64,000 nucleotides of DNA, from contig NZ_JAJTBG010000004.1 in the NCBI RefSeq assembly GCF_021287045.1, forward strand, positions 234,174-298,173, in the 5' to 3' direction. Position 1 is the first letter of the stretch. The number at the start of each line of letters is the position of its first letter. Shown here piece after piece: positions 37,018-47,043 of this stretch. The stretch is from Oryzomicrobium sp. Lineage in GTDB: Bacteria > Pseudomonadota > Gammaproteobacteria > Burkholderiales > Rhodocyclaceae. The notes under the pieces are model-generated. The model was not told the origin of the DNA. It saw only the letters and a list, made by a program, of their open reading frames with translations, and searched no databases. Both the position numbers and the translations under genes were made by a program.

Positions 37018-37794
37018 ATGACCCAACACCTCCCCTTCCCCAACGAGAGAATCGCCGTCGTCTCCATCACCCGCCACGGCATCGCCCTGGCGGGCAAGGT
37101 GGTAGCGGCCCTGCCCGGCGCCCACCTGTTTGCCCCGGAAAAATTCCGGGCCGAGGCGGAAGCCGCTGCTCCCGGTGTCGCCTCCTGCTACAGCGGCAAG
37201 ACCGGCGACCAGATTCCCGCCCTTTTCGCCAACTTCGACGGTATCGTCGCCATCGTCTCCCTGGGCGCCCTGGTGCGTCTCATCGCCCCCCTCCTCAAGG
37301 ACAAGGAACAGGACCCGGGCGTGGTGGTGGTGGACGAGGCCGGCCGCTTTGCCATCCCCATGCTCTCCGGCCACCTGGGCGGCGCCAATGCCCTGGCCGG
37401 CATCCTGGCTCAGGCCCTGGGCGCCACGCCGGTGCTCACTACCGCCTCCGATTCCCGCCAGACCCTGGGCGTGGACCTGCTGGGGCGGGAGCTGGGCTGG
37501 ACCTTCGAGGCCAGCCATGACGAGGTGGTGAAGGCCAGCGCCGCCGTGGTGAACGACGAACCCGTGGCCCTGGTGCAGGAAGCCGGCAGCCCCGACTGGT
37601 GGCCCCGCCACGCCAACGGCCGCAACGGTCCCCTGCCCGCCAACATCAAGCTGTTCAGTTGCCTGGAAGACGTGGACCTCGACGCCGTCGCCGCCGTGCT
37701 GTGGATCAGCCACCGCACCCTGCCGCTGGAACTGGCGCCCCGACTGGCGGGCCGTCTGGTCACCTACCGGCCCCCCGTGGAGCAAGGCGCTTGA
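37018..37794 (+). CDS. cbiG: Cobalt-precorrin-5A hydrolase CbiG, N-terminal and central domains
   Basis: A 258-aa protein covering the N-terminal and middle CbiG regions: IVAIVSLGALVRLIAPLLKDKEQDPGVVVVDEAGRFAIPMLSGHLGGANALAGILAQALGATPVLTTASD. CbiG opens the delta-lactone of cobalt-precorrin-5A and loses acetaldehyde. The usual C-terminal domain is encoded separately by the next gene, which begins four bases before this stop, so together they equal a full CbiG. Confidence 0.92.
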   Translation: MTQHLPFPNERIAVVSITRHGIALAGKVVAALPGAHLFAPEKFRAEAEAAAPGVASCYSGKTGDQIPALFANFDGIVAIVSLGALVRLIAPLLKDKEQDPGVVVVDEAGRFAIPMLSGHLGGANALAGILAQALGATPVLTTASDSRQTLGVDLLGRELGWTFEASHDEVVKASAAVVNDEPVALVQEAGSPDWWPRHANGRNGPLPANIKLFSCLEDVDLDAVAAVLWISHRTLPLELAPRLAGRLVTYRPPVEQGA

Positions 37795-38207
37795 GCCACG
37801 AATACCAGGCCAGCCGGAAAGTGGCCCTGGGCCTGGGCTGTGACCGGGGCACCCCGGAAGCCACCATTGCCCAGGCAGTGCAGGAAGCCCTGGCCGCCGC
37901 CGGCCTCGCCCCTGAACAGGTGGCGGCGGTTGCCAGCATCACCCTGAAGGCGGACGAAGTGGGCCTGCTGAGTTTCGCCGAACGCTTCGGCCTCAGCCTC
38001 GCCTTCTATCCGCCGGAAGTGCTGGCCACCGTACCCGTACCCAACCCATCGGAGACGGTACGCAAATACACCGGCACCCCTTCCGTCTCGGAGGCTGCCG
38101 CCCTGCTGGCCGCCGGCACCGACATGAGCCGGCTGCTGATCGAAAAACACAAGCTGCGGGGCCCGGACGGGCGCAATGCCACCGTCTCCATCGCCCTGCT
38201 GCCCTGA
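37791..38207 (+). CDS. CbiG C-terminal domain / CobE-like protein
   Basis: A 138-aa protein of the CobE/GbiG_C domain: KVALGLGCDRGTPEATIAQAVQEALAAAGLAPEQVAAVASITLKADEVGLLSFAERFGLSLAFYPPEVL and VSEAAALLAAG. The TTG at 37791 overlaps the preceding stop, with GGAG eight bases upstream. It completes the split CbiG; as CobE it is known in aerobic-pathway organisms too. Confidence 0.9.
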   Translation: MSHEYQASRKVALGLGCDRGTPEATIAQAVQEALAAAGLAPEQVAAVASITLKADEVGLLSFAERFGLSLAFYPPEVLATVPVPNPSETVRKYTGTPSVSEAAALLAAGTDMSRLLIEKHKLRGPDGRNATVSIALLP

Positions 38208-38248
38208 GCCCGACAACTGCATTCACTGAAATTCCGAGGAGCGACTTC

Positions 38249-39256
38249 ATGAGCGAAATTCAAACAAGCGGTAACACCGACGCCCCGGTCAAGACCGGCA
38301 AGATCATGCTGGTGGGCCTGGGCCCCGGCGCCGTGGACCACATGACCGGCCGCGCCCGGGCCGCCATCGCCGAAGCCGACACCATCATCGGCTACGTCAC
38401 CTACGTGCGCCTGGTGGCCGACCTGATCGACGGCAAGGAAGTGATCAAGAAGTCCATGACCGAGGAGCTGGACCGGGCCATCGAAGCCCTGGACCGGGCC
38501 AAGCAAGGCAAGAAGGTGGCGTTGATCTCCTCCGGCGACGCCGGCGTGTACGGTATGGCCGGCCCCACCTTCGAGGTGCTGTTCCAGGCCGGCTGGACGC
38601 CCGATTCCGACATCGAGGTGGAAATCGTCCCCGGCGCTTCGGCGCTCAACACCTGCGCCGCCCTCGTTGGCGCCCCCCTGACCCACGATTTCTGCGCCAT
38701 TTCCCTCTCGGACCTGCTCACCCCCTGGCCCACCATCGCCCGCCGCCTGGACGCCGTGGCCTACGCCGACTTCGTGGTGGCCCTCTACAACCCCAAGAGC
38801 GGCCGCCGCACCCGCCAGATTCAGGAAGCCCAGCGCATCTTCCTGCGCCACCGCGACCCGAACACCCCGGTGGCCATCGTCAAAAGCGCCTTCCGTCCCA
38901 AGCAGCGCCTGGAATTCACCACCCTGGAAAAGATGGCCGAGGCCGACATCGGCATGCTGTCCACCGTGCTCATCGGCAACTCCAACACCTTCTTCCGCGG
39001 CGGCCTGATGGTCACGCCCCGGGGCTACGCCAACAAGTACGCGGTGGAAGACGGCGAGCGCGCCACCAAGGACGGCGAGAAGGCTGGCCGGTCCCTGTCC
39101 ACCGGCCTCAACGGCTGGCTGGAAGCCATTCGCGAGAGCGGCAAGAGCGCCGCCGAGCTGGCCCGCGAGTACCGTCTGCCCGAGGACTACATTGCGTCCG
39201 CCCTGGCTGCCGGCCCGGAAGAGGACGTCGCCGAAAGCGCCGAGGCCGAGGCATGA
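38249..39256 (+). CDS. cobJ: Precorrin-3B/cobalt-factor III C17-methyltransferase
   Basis: A 335-aa ring-contraction methylase (CobJ/CbiH). The methylase core is residues ~14-255: GKIMLVGLGPGAVDHMTGRARAAI, VALISSGDAGVYGMAGPTFEVL, EIVPGASALNTCAALVGAPLTHDFCAISLSDLLTPW, DFVVALYNPKSGRR. A C-terminal extension of about 75 residues follows (from KYAVEDGERATKDG), absent from minimal CobJ. It overlaps the ferredoxin gene by four bases, suggesting a functional pair. Confidence 0.94.
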   Translation: MSEIQTSGNTDAPVKTGKIMLVGLGPGAVDHMTGRARAAIAEADTIIGYVTYVRLVADLIDGKEVIKKSMTEELDRAIEALDRAKQGKKVALISSGDAGVYGMAGPTFEVLFQAGWTPDSDIEVEIVPGASALNTCAALVGAPLTHDFCAISLSDLLTPWPTIARRLDAVAYADFVVALYNPKSGRRTRQIQEAQRIFLRHRDPNTPVAIVKSAFRPKQRLEFTTLEKMAEADIGMLSTVLIGNSNTFFRGGLMVTPRGYANKYAVEDGERATKDGEKAGRSLSTGLNGWLEAIRESGKSAAELAREYRLPEDYIASALAAGPEEDVAESAEAEA

Positions 39257-39606
39257 GCGAGGCGGTCAAACCCAAGATCGGGGCCTACCGGCGCCACCTG
39301 CTGGTGTGCACCGGCCCCCGCTGCACCGAGAATGGCGAGGGCCAGGCCCTTTTCGACAGCCTGGGCGACAAGCTCAAGGCCGCCGGCCTGACCGAGGGCG
39401 ACCTGCGGGTGAAGCGCTCCCGGGTCAATTGCTTCGCCGCCTGCAAGGGTGGCCCGGTGATGTGCGTGCAGCCCGACGGCACCTGGTACTACAACGTTAC
39501 CGCCGCAAACATGGACCGCATCGTCGCCGAGCATCTGCGGGATGGCCGGCCTGTGGCCGATCTGGTGTTCCATCAGGGGCCCGGCGACTGTGCCGACGCG
39601 GAGTGA
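39253..39606 (+). CDS. Thioredoxin-like (2Fe-2S) ferredoxin
   Basis: A 117-aa 2Fe-2S ferredoxin of the thioredoxin-fold type: HLLVCTGPRCTENGEG (two cysteines) and VNCFAACKGGPVMCVQPDGTWYYNV (three cysteines) provide the cluster ligands. Its ATG overlaps the cobJ stop. Such ferredoxins often sit in cobalamin operons and could supply electrons to CobJ/CbiH or a reductase; its exact partner is inferred. It is the last gene of the operon before the second riboswitch. Confidence 0.9.
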   Translation: MSEAVKPKIGAYRRHLLVCTGPRCTENGEGQALFDSLGDKLKAAGLTEGDLRVKRSRVNCFAACKGGPVMCVQPDGTWYYNVTAANMDRIVAEHLRDGRPVADLVFHQGPGDCADAE

Positions 39607-39707
39607 TCGGTCTCAATAAACGTTGAAAAACGGCGCGGCGGCCCGGCCCGAGGCCGCCGATTGCCGCCGCAGTGCGCAGCAAATACCCCATCGGGCAAAC
39701 AACAAAC

Positions 39708-39942
39708 CAGCAGGTGCCCGCGGCAACGCGGGTGAAACGGGAACAGGGTGCGCGGCGAGCTCCTCGCCGCCAAGCCCTGGCTGCCCCCGCAACGGTAAGC
39801 GAGTGCGGAACGGTCATGCCCCTTCCTCCCCGGAAGGCGCAGCCACTGTGGTCATCGGGTTTGTCGGAGCAATGCTCCGCCAGGCTCGCCCCATGGGAAG
39901 GCGATCGTTCAAGACCCGCAAGCCCGGAGACCGGCCTGCTGC
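39708..39942 (+). ncRNA. Cobalamin riboswitch upstream of TonB-dependent receptor
   Basis: Canonical blocks are present: AGGTGCCCG near 39712, GGGTGAAACGGGAA near 39729, the B12-box region GCTGCCCCCGCAACGGTAA near 39780, AGCCACTGTG near 39840 and CCCGGAGACCGGCCTG near 39923. The receptor start is about 168 bases downstream. It should shut off receptor synthesis when adenosylcobalamin is plentiful. Confidence 0.96.
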
Positions 39943-40109
39943 AATCCAGAGCGCCTTGGGAAGGGCGCCGAACCATGCGACCGGCTGCGGGGATGCAGAC
40001 GAAAGCGCGACGACGCAGGGATATGTCGAGGTGCAGCAGGTGGGTCGAGGCCCGCCACTCGCCTCCGCGCGCTTCCGTCATCGGCCGGGTCGCCGAACGG
40101 GAGTCTTTC

Positions 40110-42221
40110 ATGAAGCATCGCCATACCGCCGGGCGCATCCGCCTCCGGCTCAACCGCTGGTCATGGCTGCTGGCCGCCCTGCCCCTCCAGGCCGTGGGCG
40201 CCGAAACCTTGGGCGAGGTCACCGTCCAGGCCAGCAAGCAGGCCCTGGTCGGCATCGCCGACACCGCCAGCGAAGGCAGCGTCAGCGCCGAACAATTGGC
40301 CAACCGGCCCCTGCTGCGCCCCGCCGAGGTGCTCGAAGCCGTGCCGGGGCTGATCGTCACCCAGCATTCCGGCGACGGCAAGGCCAACCAGTACTTCCTG
40401 CGCGGCTTCAACCTGGACCACGGCAGCGACTTTGCCACCAGCGTCCTGGGCATGCCGGTGAACATGGTCAGCCACGCCCACGGCCAGGGCTACATGGACC
40501 TCAACTTCCTGATTCCCGAGCTGGTCAGCGGCATCCAGTACCGCAAGGGGGTCTATGCGGTGGAGGACGGCGATTTTTCCGCCACCGGCTCGGCGCGCAT
40601 CGACTACCAGCGCGCCCTGCCGGCCAATTTCGTCGAACTGGGCGCCGGTCAGAACGGTTACCGGCGCGCCCTGGGTGCCGCCAGCATGCCCCTGGGCGGG
40701 CTGACCTTCCTCGGTGCCGTGGAGGCATCGAGCAACAACGGCCCCTGGGAGCAGCCCGAGCACCTGGGCCGCACCAACGCCGTGCTGCGTCTGTCGTCCG
40801 GCACCGCCCGGGACGGCTACTCGATCTCGGCCCTGGCCTACGAGGCGCGCTGGACCGCCACCGAACACGTGCCGGAACGGGCCATCGCCAGCGGCGAGAT
40901 CGGCCGCTACGGCGCCCTGTCGCCCAAGGACGGCGGCAGCACCCACCGCTACAGCCTATCCGGCGAATGGGCCGCCAGCGGCAGCCAGTTCGGCGCGGAC
41001 ACCGCCACCCAGGCCAGCGTGTACGTCGTCGATTACGGCCTCAACCTGTTCAGCAGCCCTTCCGGCTTCATCAACGGCCCCCAGGGCGACCAGCACGAGC
41101 AGGCCGACCGGCGCACCGTGTGGGGCGGCCAGGCCAGCCGCAGCTGGTTCCTCGGCCCCCGGCTGCTGGGTTCGGAACTGGTGCTGGGCGGCCAACTGCG
41201 CCGCGACGAGATCGGCAGCGTCGGCCTCTACGACACCGTGCTGCGCCAGCGCACCGATACTGTCCGGGAAGACCGCATCCGCCAGACCGCCACGGCGCTC
41301 TACACGGCGCTGAAGACTCCCTGGCTGCCCTGGCTGCGTACCACCCTGGGCCTGCGCCACGACCAGATCCGCGCCGAGGTGACGCCCCTGGCCGGCGCCT
41401 TCAACATGGACAACGGCGGCAGCGCCACGGGCCGCCAGACCAGCCCCAAGCTCGGCGTGGCCTTCGGCCCCTTCTCCGGCACCGAGTACTACGCCAACTG
41501 GGGCCGGGGCTTTCACAGCAACGACGCCCGGGGCGCCACGGCCCGGGTCAATCCCAAGGACGGCACGCCGGTGGACGCGGTGCCCCTGATGGTGCGCACC
41601 CAGGGCAGCGAGATCGGGGTGCGCACCACCCTGTTGCCGGGCTGGCAATCCACCCTGGCCGTGTGGCGCATGGACCTGGATTCGGAGCTGGTGTTCGTCG
41701 GCGACGAGGGCGTCACCGAGCCCCGGGGCGCCTCGCGCCGCCATGGGCTGGAATGGTCGAACAGCGTCGCCCTGGGCCGGGGTTTCCTGCTCGACGCCGA
41801 TCTGGCCCTGTCCCAGGCCCGCTTCAAGACGCCGGTCAACGGCGGCGACCGGGTACCCAACGCCATCCCGCGCACCGCATCCGTGGCCCTGAGCTACGAC
41901 CAGGGCGGCCCCTGGTCCGGCGGCCTGCGCCTGCGCTACCTGGGGGCCTACGATCTGGAGGAAACGGGTCAGGAGAAATCGTCCCCGTTCTGGATGGCCA
42001 ACCTGCGGCTCGGCTACCGCTTCGACCGGCGGGTCCAGCTGACCCTGGACGTGCTCAACCTGTTCGACCGCAAGGCCAACGACATCGAGTACTGGGGCGG
42101 GGCCTGCACCCGCAACGAACTGAACGCCGGGGCCTGCGGCGGCGGCACCGGCATCGACGGCCGGCTGATCCACCCTCTGGAGCCGCGCACGGTGCGGCTG
42201 GGGCTGCGCATCGGCTTCTGA
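40110..42221 (+). CDS. TonB-dependent receptor under B12 riboswitch control
   Basis: A 703-aa outer-membrane receptor. Signal peptide residues 1-31 (WSWLLAALPLQAVGA), TonB box-like LGEVTVQAS, plug domain with LRPAEVLEAVPGLIVTQHSGDGKANQYFLRGFNLDHGSDFATSVLGMPVNM, and a barrel ending in RLGLRIGF. GGGAG lies six bases before the ATG. Riboswitch control suggests import of cobalamin, cobinamide or a cobalt chelate, but sequence alone does not make it BtuB; the HxxxxGHAHGQ-like segment VSHAHGQGYMDLN is typical of a separate receptor subfamily. Confidence 0.9.
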   Translation: MKHRHTAGRIRLRLNRWSWLLAALPLQAVGAETLGEVTVQASKQALVGIADTASEGSVSAEQLANRPLLRPAEVLEAVPGLIVTQHSGDGKANQYFLRGFNLDHGSDFATSVLGMPVNMVSHAHGQGYMDLNFLIPELVSGIQYRKGVYAVEDGDFSATGSARIDYQRALPANFVELGAGQNGYRRALGAASMPLGGLTFLGAVEASSNNGPWEQPEHLGRTNAVLRLSSGTARDGYSISALAYEARWTATEHVPERAIASGEIGRYGALSPKDGGSTHRYSLSGEWAASGSQFGADTATQASVYVVDYGLNLFSSPSGFINGPQGDQHEQADRRTVWGGQASRSWFLGPRLLGSELVLGGQLRRDEIGSVGLYDTVLRQRTDTVREDRIRQTATALYTALKTPWLPWLRTTLGLRHDQIRAEVTPLAGAFNMDNGGSATGRQTSPKLGVAFGPFSGTEYYANWGRGFHSNDARGATARVNPKDGTPVDAVPLMVRTQGSEIGVRTTLLPGWQSTLAVWRMDLDSELVFVGDEGVTEPRGASRRHGLEWSNSVALGRGFLLDADLALSQARFKTPVNGGDRVPNAIPRTASVALSYDQGGPWSGGLRLRYLGAYDLEETGQEKSSPFWMANLRLGYRFDRRVQLTLDVLNLFDRKANDIEYWGGACTRNELNAGACGGGTGIDGRLIHPLEPRTVRLGLRIGF

Positions 42222-42250
42222 TCCCCGAAACACTAAGTACGAAGCACAAA

Positions 42251-42284
42251 ACGAAAACCCCCGGCCTGGACCGGGGGTTTTCGT
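42251..42284. terminator. Terminator between TonB receptor and enoyl-CoA hydratase
   Basis: A 14-bp perfect stem (42251-42264 with 42271-42284) and six-base loop, A- and T-rich at the outer ends, 30 bp after the receptor stop; it can act for both converging genes. Confidence 0.85.
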
Positions 42285-42302
42285 TGCGGCGGAGAACGGC
42301 GT

Positions 42303-43079
42303 TCAGCTGTTTTTGAAGCTGGGCTTGCGCTTTTCGACGAAGGCGGCCATGCCTTCCTTCTGGTCGTCCAGGGCGAAGCAGCTGTGGAAGGCGCGGCGCT
42401 CGAACAGCAGGCCTTCGGCCAGGCCGGATTCGAAGGCGCGGTTGACGCTTTCCTTGATCATCATCACCACCGGCAGGGAGTACTCGGCGATCTGGGCGGC
42501 CGCGGTCAGGGCCTCGTCGAGCAGCTTGTCGGCGGGGACCACGCGGGACACCAGTCCGGCGCGCTCGGCTTCCTCGGCGCCCATCATGCGGGCGGTCAGG
42601 CACAGGTCCATGGCCTTGGCCTTGGACACGGCGCGGGGCAGGCGCTGGGTGCCGCCGGCGCCGGGCAGAATGCCCAGCTTGACTTCGGGCTGGCCGAACT
42701 TGGCGGTGTCGGCGGCGATGATGATGTCGCAGGTCATCGCCAGTTCGCAGCCGCCGCCCAGGGCGAAGCCGGCCACCGCGGCGATGATCGGCTTGCGGCA
42801 GGTCTTCACCTTTTCCCAGTTGCGGGTGATGTAGTCGCCCTTGTAGGCGTCCATGTAGCTGAACTGGGCCATCATGCCGATGTCGGCGCCGGCGGCGAAG
42901 GCCTTCTCGGAGCCGGTGATGACCACCGCACCGATGCCTTCGTCGGCTTCGAACACGGCCAGGGCGGCACCCACTTCGTCCATCAGGGCGTCGTTGAGGG
43001 CGTTCAGCTGCTTGGGCCGATTGAGGGTGATGAGGCCCACCTTGCCGCGGGTCTCGACCAGAATGTTTTCGTAACTCAT
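42303..43079 (-). CDS. Enoyl-CoA hydratase/isomerase (crotonase family)
   Basis: A 258-aa short-chain enoyl-CoA hydratase adding water to trans-2-enoyl-CoA. Oxyanion and catalytic segments are [60 protein letters not shown]; both catalytic glutamates (in GGCELAM and GQPEVKL) are present. It is the last of four minus-strand genes for acyl-CoA oxidation, 46 bp after the acyl-CoA dehydrogenase. Confidence 0.94.
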   Translation of the reverse strand: MSYENILVETRGKVGLITLNRPKQLNALNDALMDEVGAALAVFEADEGIGAVVITGSEKAFAAGADIGMMAQFSYMDAYKGDYITRNWEKVKTCRKPIIAAVAGFALGGGCELAMTCDIIIAADTAKFGQPEVKLGILPGAGGTQRLPRAVSKAKAMDLCLTARMMGAEEAERAGLVSRVVPADKLLDEALTAAAQIAEYSLPVVMMIKESVNRAFESGLAEGLLFERRAFHSCFALDDQKEGMAAFVEKRKPSFKNS

Positions 43080-43125
43080 GTCTCGTTGATCCTGTTGTGG
43101 TTGCCGATCGGTCTCGGCCCCAGCC

Positions 43126-44262
43126 TTATTCGCTGGCGATGGAGCGGCCGATCACCAGGCGCTGGATGTCGTTGGCACCCTCGTAGATCTGGCAGATGCG
43201 CACGTCCCGATAGATGCGCTCCACCGGGAAGTCGGCAGTATAGCCAACCCCGCCGTGAATCTGGATGGCGTCGGAGGCGATCTTCTCGGCGGCTTCCGAG
43301 GCGAACATCTTGGCCATGGAAGCTTCCTTCAGGCAGGGCTGGCCGGCGTCCTTGAGCTGGGCGGCACGCCACACCATCAGGCGGGCGGCGTCGAGCAGGG
43401 TGGCCATGTCGGCCAGGCGGAAGTTCACCGCCTGGTGCTCGATGATCGGCACGCCGAAGGTGACCCGCTCCTTGGCGTAGCGCACGGCAGCCTCATAGGC
43501 GGCCCGGGCCATGCCGATGGACTGGGCGGCGATGCCGATGCGGCCGGCTTCCAGGTTGGACAGGGCGATCTTGTAGCCCTCCCCTTCCTTGCCCAGCAGG
43601 GCGGAGGCGGGAACGCGGCAATCCTCGAAGATGATCTGCACGGTGTCGGAAGCATGCTGACCCATCTTCTCTTCGGTGCGGCCGACGACGAAGCCCTTGG
43701 TGTCGGTGGGCACCAGGAAGCAGGAGATGCCCTTCTTGCCCGCGGCCTTGTCGGTGACGGCGAAGACGATGGCCATGTGGGCGTGCTTGCCGGTGGTGAT
43801 GAATTGCTTGACGCCGTTGAGCACGAAATGGTCACCGTCCCGGTCGGCCCGGGTGGTGATGGCGGCGGCGTCGGAGCCGGTGTGGGGTTCGGTCAGGCAG
43901 AAGCAACCGAGCTTTTCACCCCGGGCCAGAGGCTTGAGCCACTCTTCCTTCTGGGCATCGCTGCCGTACTTCATGGTGATGCCGCAGGCCAGGGAGTTCT
44001 GCACCGAGACGATGGTGGAGGTGGCGCCGTCGCCGGCGGCGATCTCTTCCAGGGTCAGCACCAGGCTCATGTAGTCCATGCCGGCGCCGTCCCACTCCTC
44101 GGGCACCACCATGCCCAGGGCACCCAGCTCGCCCAACTCCTTGAGGGCCTGGGCGGGGAAGGTGTGGTTCTTGTCCCACTCGGCGGCGAAGGGGGCCAGG
44201 CGCTCCTGCGCGAAGGCGCGCATGGTGTCCCGGATCATCTGATGTTCTTGATTAAGAATCAT
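43126..44262 (-). CDS. Short/branched-chain acyl-CoA dehydrogenase
   Basis: A 378-aa FAD-dependent acyl-CoA dehydrogenase with all family blocks: [77 protein letters not shown] and [33 protein letters not shown], where the catalytic glutamate is in YEGAND. Substrate chain length is likely short or methyl-branched. It passes electrons to ETF. It starts 19 bp after the SDR gene. Confidence 0.94.
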   Translation of the reverse strand: MILNQEHQMIRDTMRAFAQERLAPFAAEWDKNHTFPAQALKELGELGALGMVVPEEWDGAGMDYMSLVLTLEEIAAGDGATSTIVSVQNSLACGITMKYGSDAQKEEWLKPLARGEKLGCFCLTEPHTGSDAAAITTRADRDGDHFVLNGVKQFITTGKHAHMAIVFAVTDKAAGKKGISCFLVPTDTKGFVVGRTEEKMGQHASDTVQIIFEDCRVPASALLGKEGEGYKIALSNLEAGRIGIAAQSIGMARAAYEAAVRYAKERVTFGVPIIEHQAVNFRLADMATLLDAARLMVWRAAQLKDAGQPCLKEASMAKMFASEAAEKIASDAIQIHGGVGYTADFPVERIYRDVRICQIYEGANDIQRLVIGRSIASE

Positions 44263-44281
44263 CGCTAATTCCTTGTTTAAA

Positions 44282-45049
44282 TTACTTTGCCGCCATGCGG
44301 ATGGAACCGTCGAGGCGAATCACTTCGCCGTTCAGGTAGCTGTTTTCTGCGATGTGCTTGACCAGGGAGGCGTACTCCGCCGGCTTGCCCAGGCGCGAGG
44401 GGAAGGGAACCATCTTGCCCAGAGCGTCCTGCACTTCGGCAGGCATGCCGAGCAGCATCGGGGTTTCCATGATGCCCGGGGCGATGGTCATGACGCGGAT
44501 GCCGGAGCGGGCCAGTTCCCGGGCGATAGGCAGGGTCAGGGCGACGATGCCGCCCTTGGAGGCGGCGTAGGCGGCCTGGCCGATCTGGCCGTCGAAGGCG
44601 GCCACCGAGGCGGTGCTGACGATCACGCCGCGCTCGCCCTGAGCGTTGGGTTCGTTCTTGGCCATGGCTTCGGCGGCCAGGCGGATCATGTTGAAGCTGC
44701 CCACCAGGTTGATGTTGATGACCTTGGCGAAACTGGCCAGACGGTGGGGGCCTTCCTTGCCCAGCACCTTCTCGGCGGGGGCCACGCCGGCACAGTTGAC
44801 CAGGCCGTCGACCTTGCCGAAGGCGGCCACGGCCGCATCCACGGCGCCCTTGGCGCTGGCTTCGTCGGCCACGTCGGTCTGCACGAAGCGGACGTTGGCG
44901 CCCAGCTCGGCAGCCAGGGCCTGGCCGGCCTCGGCGTTCATGTCGGCGAGCACGGCGCGGCCGCCGGCTTGCACCACCATGCGGGCGGTGGCGGCACCCA
45001 GGCCGGAAGCACCGCCGGTGACGATGAAGACGCTGTTTTCGAGTTGCAT
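44282..45049 (-). CDS. Short-chain 3-hydroxyacyl-CoA dehydrogenase (SDR, HSD17B10-like)
   Basis: A 255-aa SDR. Nucleotide motif [12 protein letters not shown] in [11 protein letters not shown], catalytic serine in [26 protein letters not shown] with YxxxK, and the [12 protein letters not shown] segment match type II 3-hydroxyacyl-CoA dehydrogenases that oxidise 3-hydroxy-(2-methyl)acyl-CoA with NAD+. AAGGA lies eight bases before the ATG at 45049. It would follow the hydratase in beta-oxidation of short or methyl-branched acids. Thiolase is not adjacent. Confidence 0.92.
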   Translation of the reverse strand: MQLENSVFIVTGGASGLGAATARMVVQAGGRAVLADMNAEAGQALAAELGANVRFVQTDVADEASAKGAVDAAVAAFGKVDGLVNCAGVAPAEKVLGKEGPHRLASFAKVININLVGSFNMIRLAAEAMAKNEPNAQGERGVIVSTASVAAFDGQIGQAAYAASKGGIVALTLPIARELARSGIRVMTIAPGIMETPMLLGMPAEVQDALGKMVPFPSRLGKPAEYASLVKHIAENSYLNGEVIRLDGSIRMAAK

Positions 45050-45167
45050 GGAGTCGTCCTTCTTAGTGGAGTGTTGGGAGTTGTGCATGGTGCCGCGCCC
45101 GCATGGGGCGGGCGCGGCGGAACAGGGCCCCGGGGACCACCTTAGGCCGTCCCCGGGGATTCGGCAA

Positions 45168-46835
45168 TCAGGAGTGCTGGGCCGGCGGATTGACCTTTTC
45201 GGCCTCCTGCTTGCGCAGCAGGAAGCGCTGGATCTTGCCGCTGGGGGTCTTGGGCAGTTCGGCGACGAATTCGATTTCCCGCGGATAGGCGTGGGCGGCC
45301 AGGCGGTGCTTGACGTACATCTGTAGTTCCTCGGCCAGTTCCGGGCTGGCCTTGTAGCCGTCGCGCAGGATGACGAAGGCCTTGACCAGCTCGGTGCGCT
45401 CCGGATCGGGCTTGCCCACCACGGCGGTTTCCATCACCGCCTCGTGCTCGATCAGGCAGCTTTCCACATCGAAAGGCCCGATGCGGTAGCCCGACGAGGT
45501 GATGATGTCGTCGCTGCGGCCGACGAAGCTGATGCTGCCGTCGTCGTTGAGCTCCACGGTGTCGCCGGTCAGGTAGTAGGGGCCGACGAAGGACTTGGTG
45601 TCCTGCTGCCAGTAGCCGGGGAACCAGAACAGGGGCGATTGGGAGCGGTCCACCGCCAGGATGCCGGGCTTGCCCGGGGGCAGTTCCACCGCCTCGCCGC
45701 CCTCTTCCGCCACAACCGCCACCCGGTAGCCGGGCAGGGCAAAGCCGGCGGAACCGGGCTGGACGTGGTGCTTCAGGGCATGGTGGTTGCACACCACCAT
45801 GGCGATTTCGGTCTGGCCGTAGTGGTCATAGATCGGGCAGGCCAGGTGCTCTTCGAACCAGCGGATCACTTCCGGGTTGAGGGGTTCGCCGGCGCTGCTC
45901 ACCACCCGCAGCTTGCCCTTCACCGGCAGGGCCGCCTGTTCGCCGGCGGCGATCAGCAGGCGGTAGGCGGTGGGGGCGCCGGCCAGGTTGGTGATCTTGT
46001 ACTTCTCGATCATCCGGTAGGTGGATTCCACCGTGAACGGGCCGTCGTAGAAGGTGGTGGCGTGGCCTTGCAGCAAGGGGCCGGTGACGCCGAAGTACAG
46101 GCCGTAGGCCCAGCCCGGGTCGGCGATGTTCCAGTAGACGTCGCCGTCGCGCAGATCCACCGCCTGGCGCATGTACTGGCCCAGGCCCATCAGGGCCTTG
46201 ATCGGCACCGGCACACCCTTGGCGAGGCCGGTGGTGCCGGAGGTGAACAGCATCATGCACAGGTCGTCGCCGCGCAGCATGACCGGGGCGAATTCGGTGG
46301 ATTGCTTGTCCACCTCGGCCCAGAAGTCGGCGTCGCCGGCGGCCAGGGTGGCGTTGCTGCGCACCACGGTGAGCACCGGCGGGCAGCCGTGCACGTCGTC
46401 GAGCTTGCTGCGGTTGACGCTGTCGGTCACCACCAGCTTGGCTTCGCTGCGGTCGAGGCGGTATTCGATGGCCTTGGGGCCGAAGGCGGTGAACAGAGGT
46501 TGATAGACCGCTCCGGCACGCCAGGTGCCGAGAATGACCACCAGCAGTTCCGGCACCCGGGGCATCAGCCCGGCCACTCGGTCGCCCGGTTTCACGCCCC
46601 GGCTCACCAGGTAGTTGGCGAACTTGGCGGAGAGCTCCTTGAGCTGGGCGAAGGTGTAGGTAGCGGAATCGCCGTCCTTGCCTTCCCATTGCAGCGCAAC
46701 CTTGCCCGGGGTCGCGTGGCGGTCACAGCATTCGTAACAGGCGTTGATGCCCTTTTCCAGGTCGCCGTCGAACAGGGCGGCCACGTCCTCGACGCGGAAA
46801 TTGGCAATGGCGTCGGCGTAATTGGGAATGCTCAT
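45168..46835 (-). CDS. AMP-forming acyl-CoA ligase
   Basis: A 555-aa adenylate-forming ligase. ATP motif [57 protein letters not shown] hinge region, and [14 protein letters not shown] with the catalytic lysine are intact. The N-terminus ([37 protein letters not shown]) resembles acetyl/propionyl/medium-chain ligases. It activates the acid that the downstream dehydrogenase, hydratase and SDR oxidise. The ATG at 46835 is preceded by a purine-rich GAGAGAGA; longer upstream frame is not credible. Confidence 0.92.
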   Translation of the reverse strand: MSIPNYADAIANFRVEDVAALFDGDLEKGINACYECCDRHATPGKVALQWEGKDGDSATYTFAQLKELSAKFANYLVSRGVKPGDRVAGLMPRVPELLVVILGTWRAGAVYQPLFTAFGPKAIEYRLDRSEAKLVVTDSVNRSKLDDVHGCPPVLTVVRSNATLAAGDADFWAEVDKQSTEFAPVMLRGDDLCMMLFTSGTTGLAKGVPVPIKALMGLGQYMRQAVDLRDGDVYWNIADPGWAYGLYFGVTGPLLQGHATTFYDGPFTVESTYRMIEKYKITNLAGAPTAYRLLIAAGEQAALPVKGKLRVVSSAGEPLNPEVIRWFEEHLACPIYDHYGQTEIAMVVCNHHALKHHVQPGSAGFALPGYRVAVVAEEGGEAVELPPGKPGILAVDRSQSPLFWFPGYWQQDTKSFVGPYYLTGDTVELNDDGSISFVGRSDDIITSSGYRIGPFDVESCLIEHEAVMETAVVGKPDPERTELVKAFVILRDGYKASPELAEELQMYVKHRLAAHAYPREIEFVAELPKTPSGKIQRFLLRKQEAEKVNPPAQHS

Positions 46836-47043
46836 GGTGTCTCTCTCGCTCCTTCGGGCAATTCTGGAAATTCTGGCAACACGTCCGGATGCCCACGGAC
46901 GCCCGGAAAACGCAGAGTCTAGAAAGCCCCCGGCCCCCTCTCCATGCCAAAATCGGTCAAAATGACTGAGCGTTTTTGCCATACTGCAAAGCAGCATCCC
47001 GCCCTGCCCCGCTCCCACCTGTCTCCCACCGTCGTTTCCGTCC
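46836..47043. promoter_or_regulatory. Divergent promoter region, acyl-CoA ligase / AraC
   Basis: The 208-bp gap contains the dyad GTCAAAATGAC at 46956-46966 amid AT-richer DNA. It is a candidate binding site for the adjacent AraC-type regulator. Confidence 0.35.

Noticed and set aside
39623-42316. 897-codon plus-strand frame overlapping the TonB receptor in another frame
   Set aside because: Pro/Arg/Gly-rich frame-shifted reading of the receptor gene and of the riboswitch; no credible protein features.
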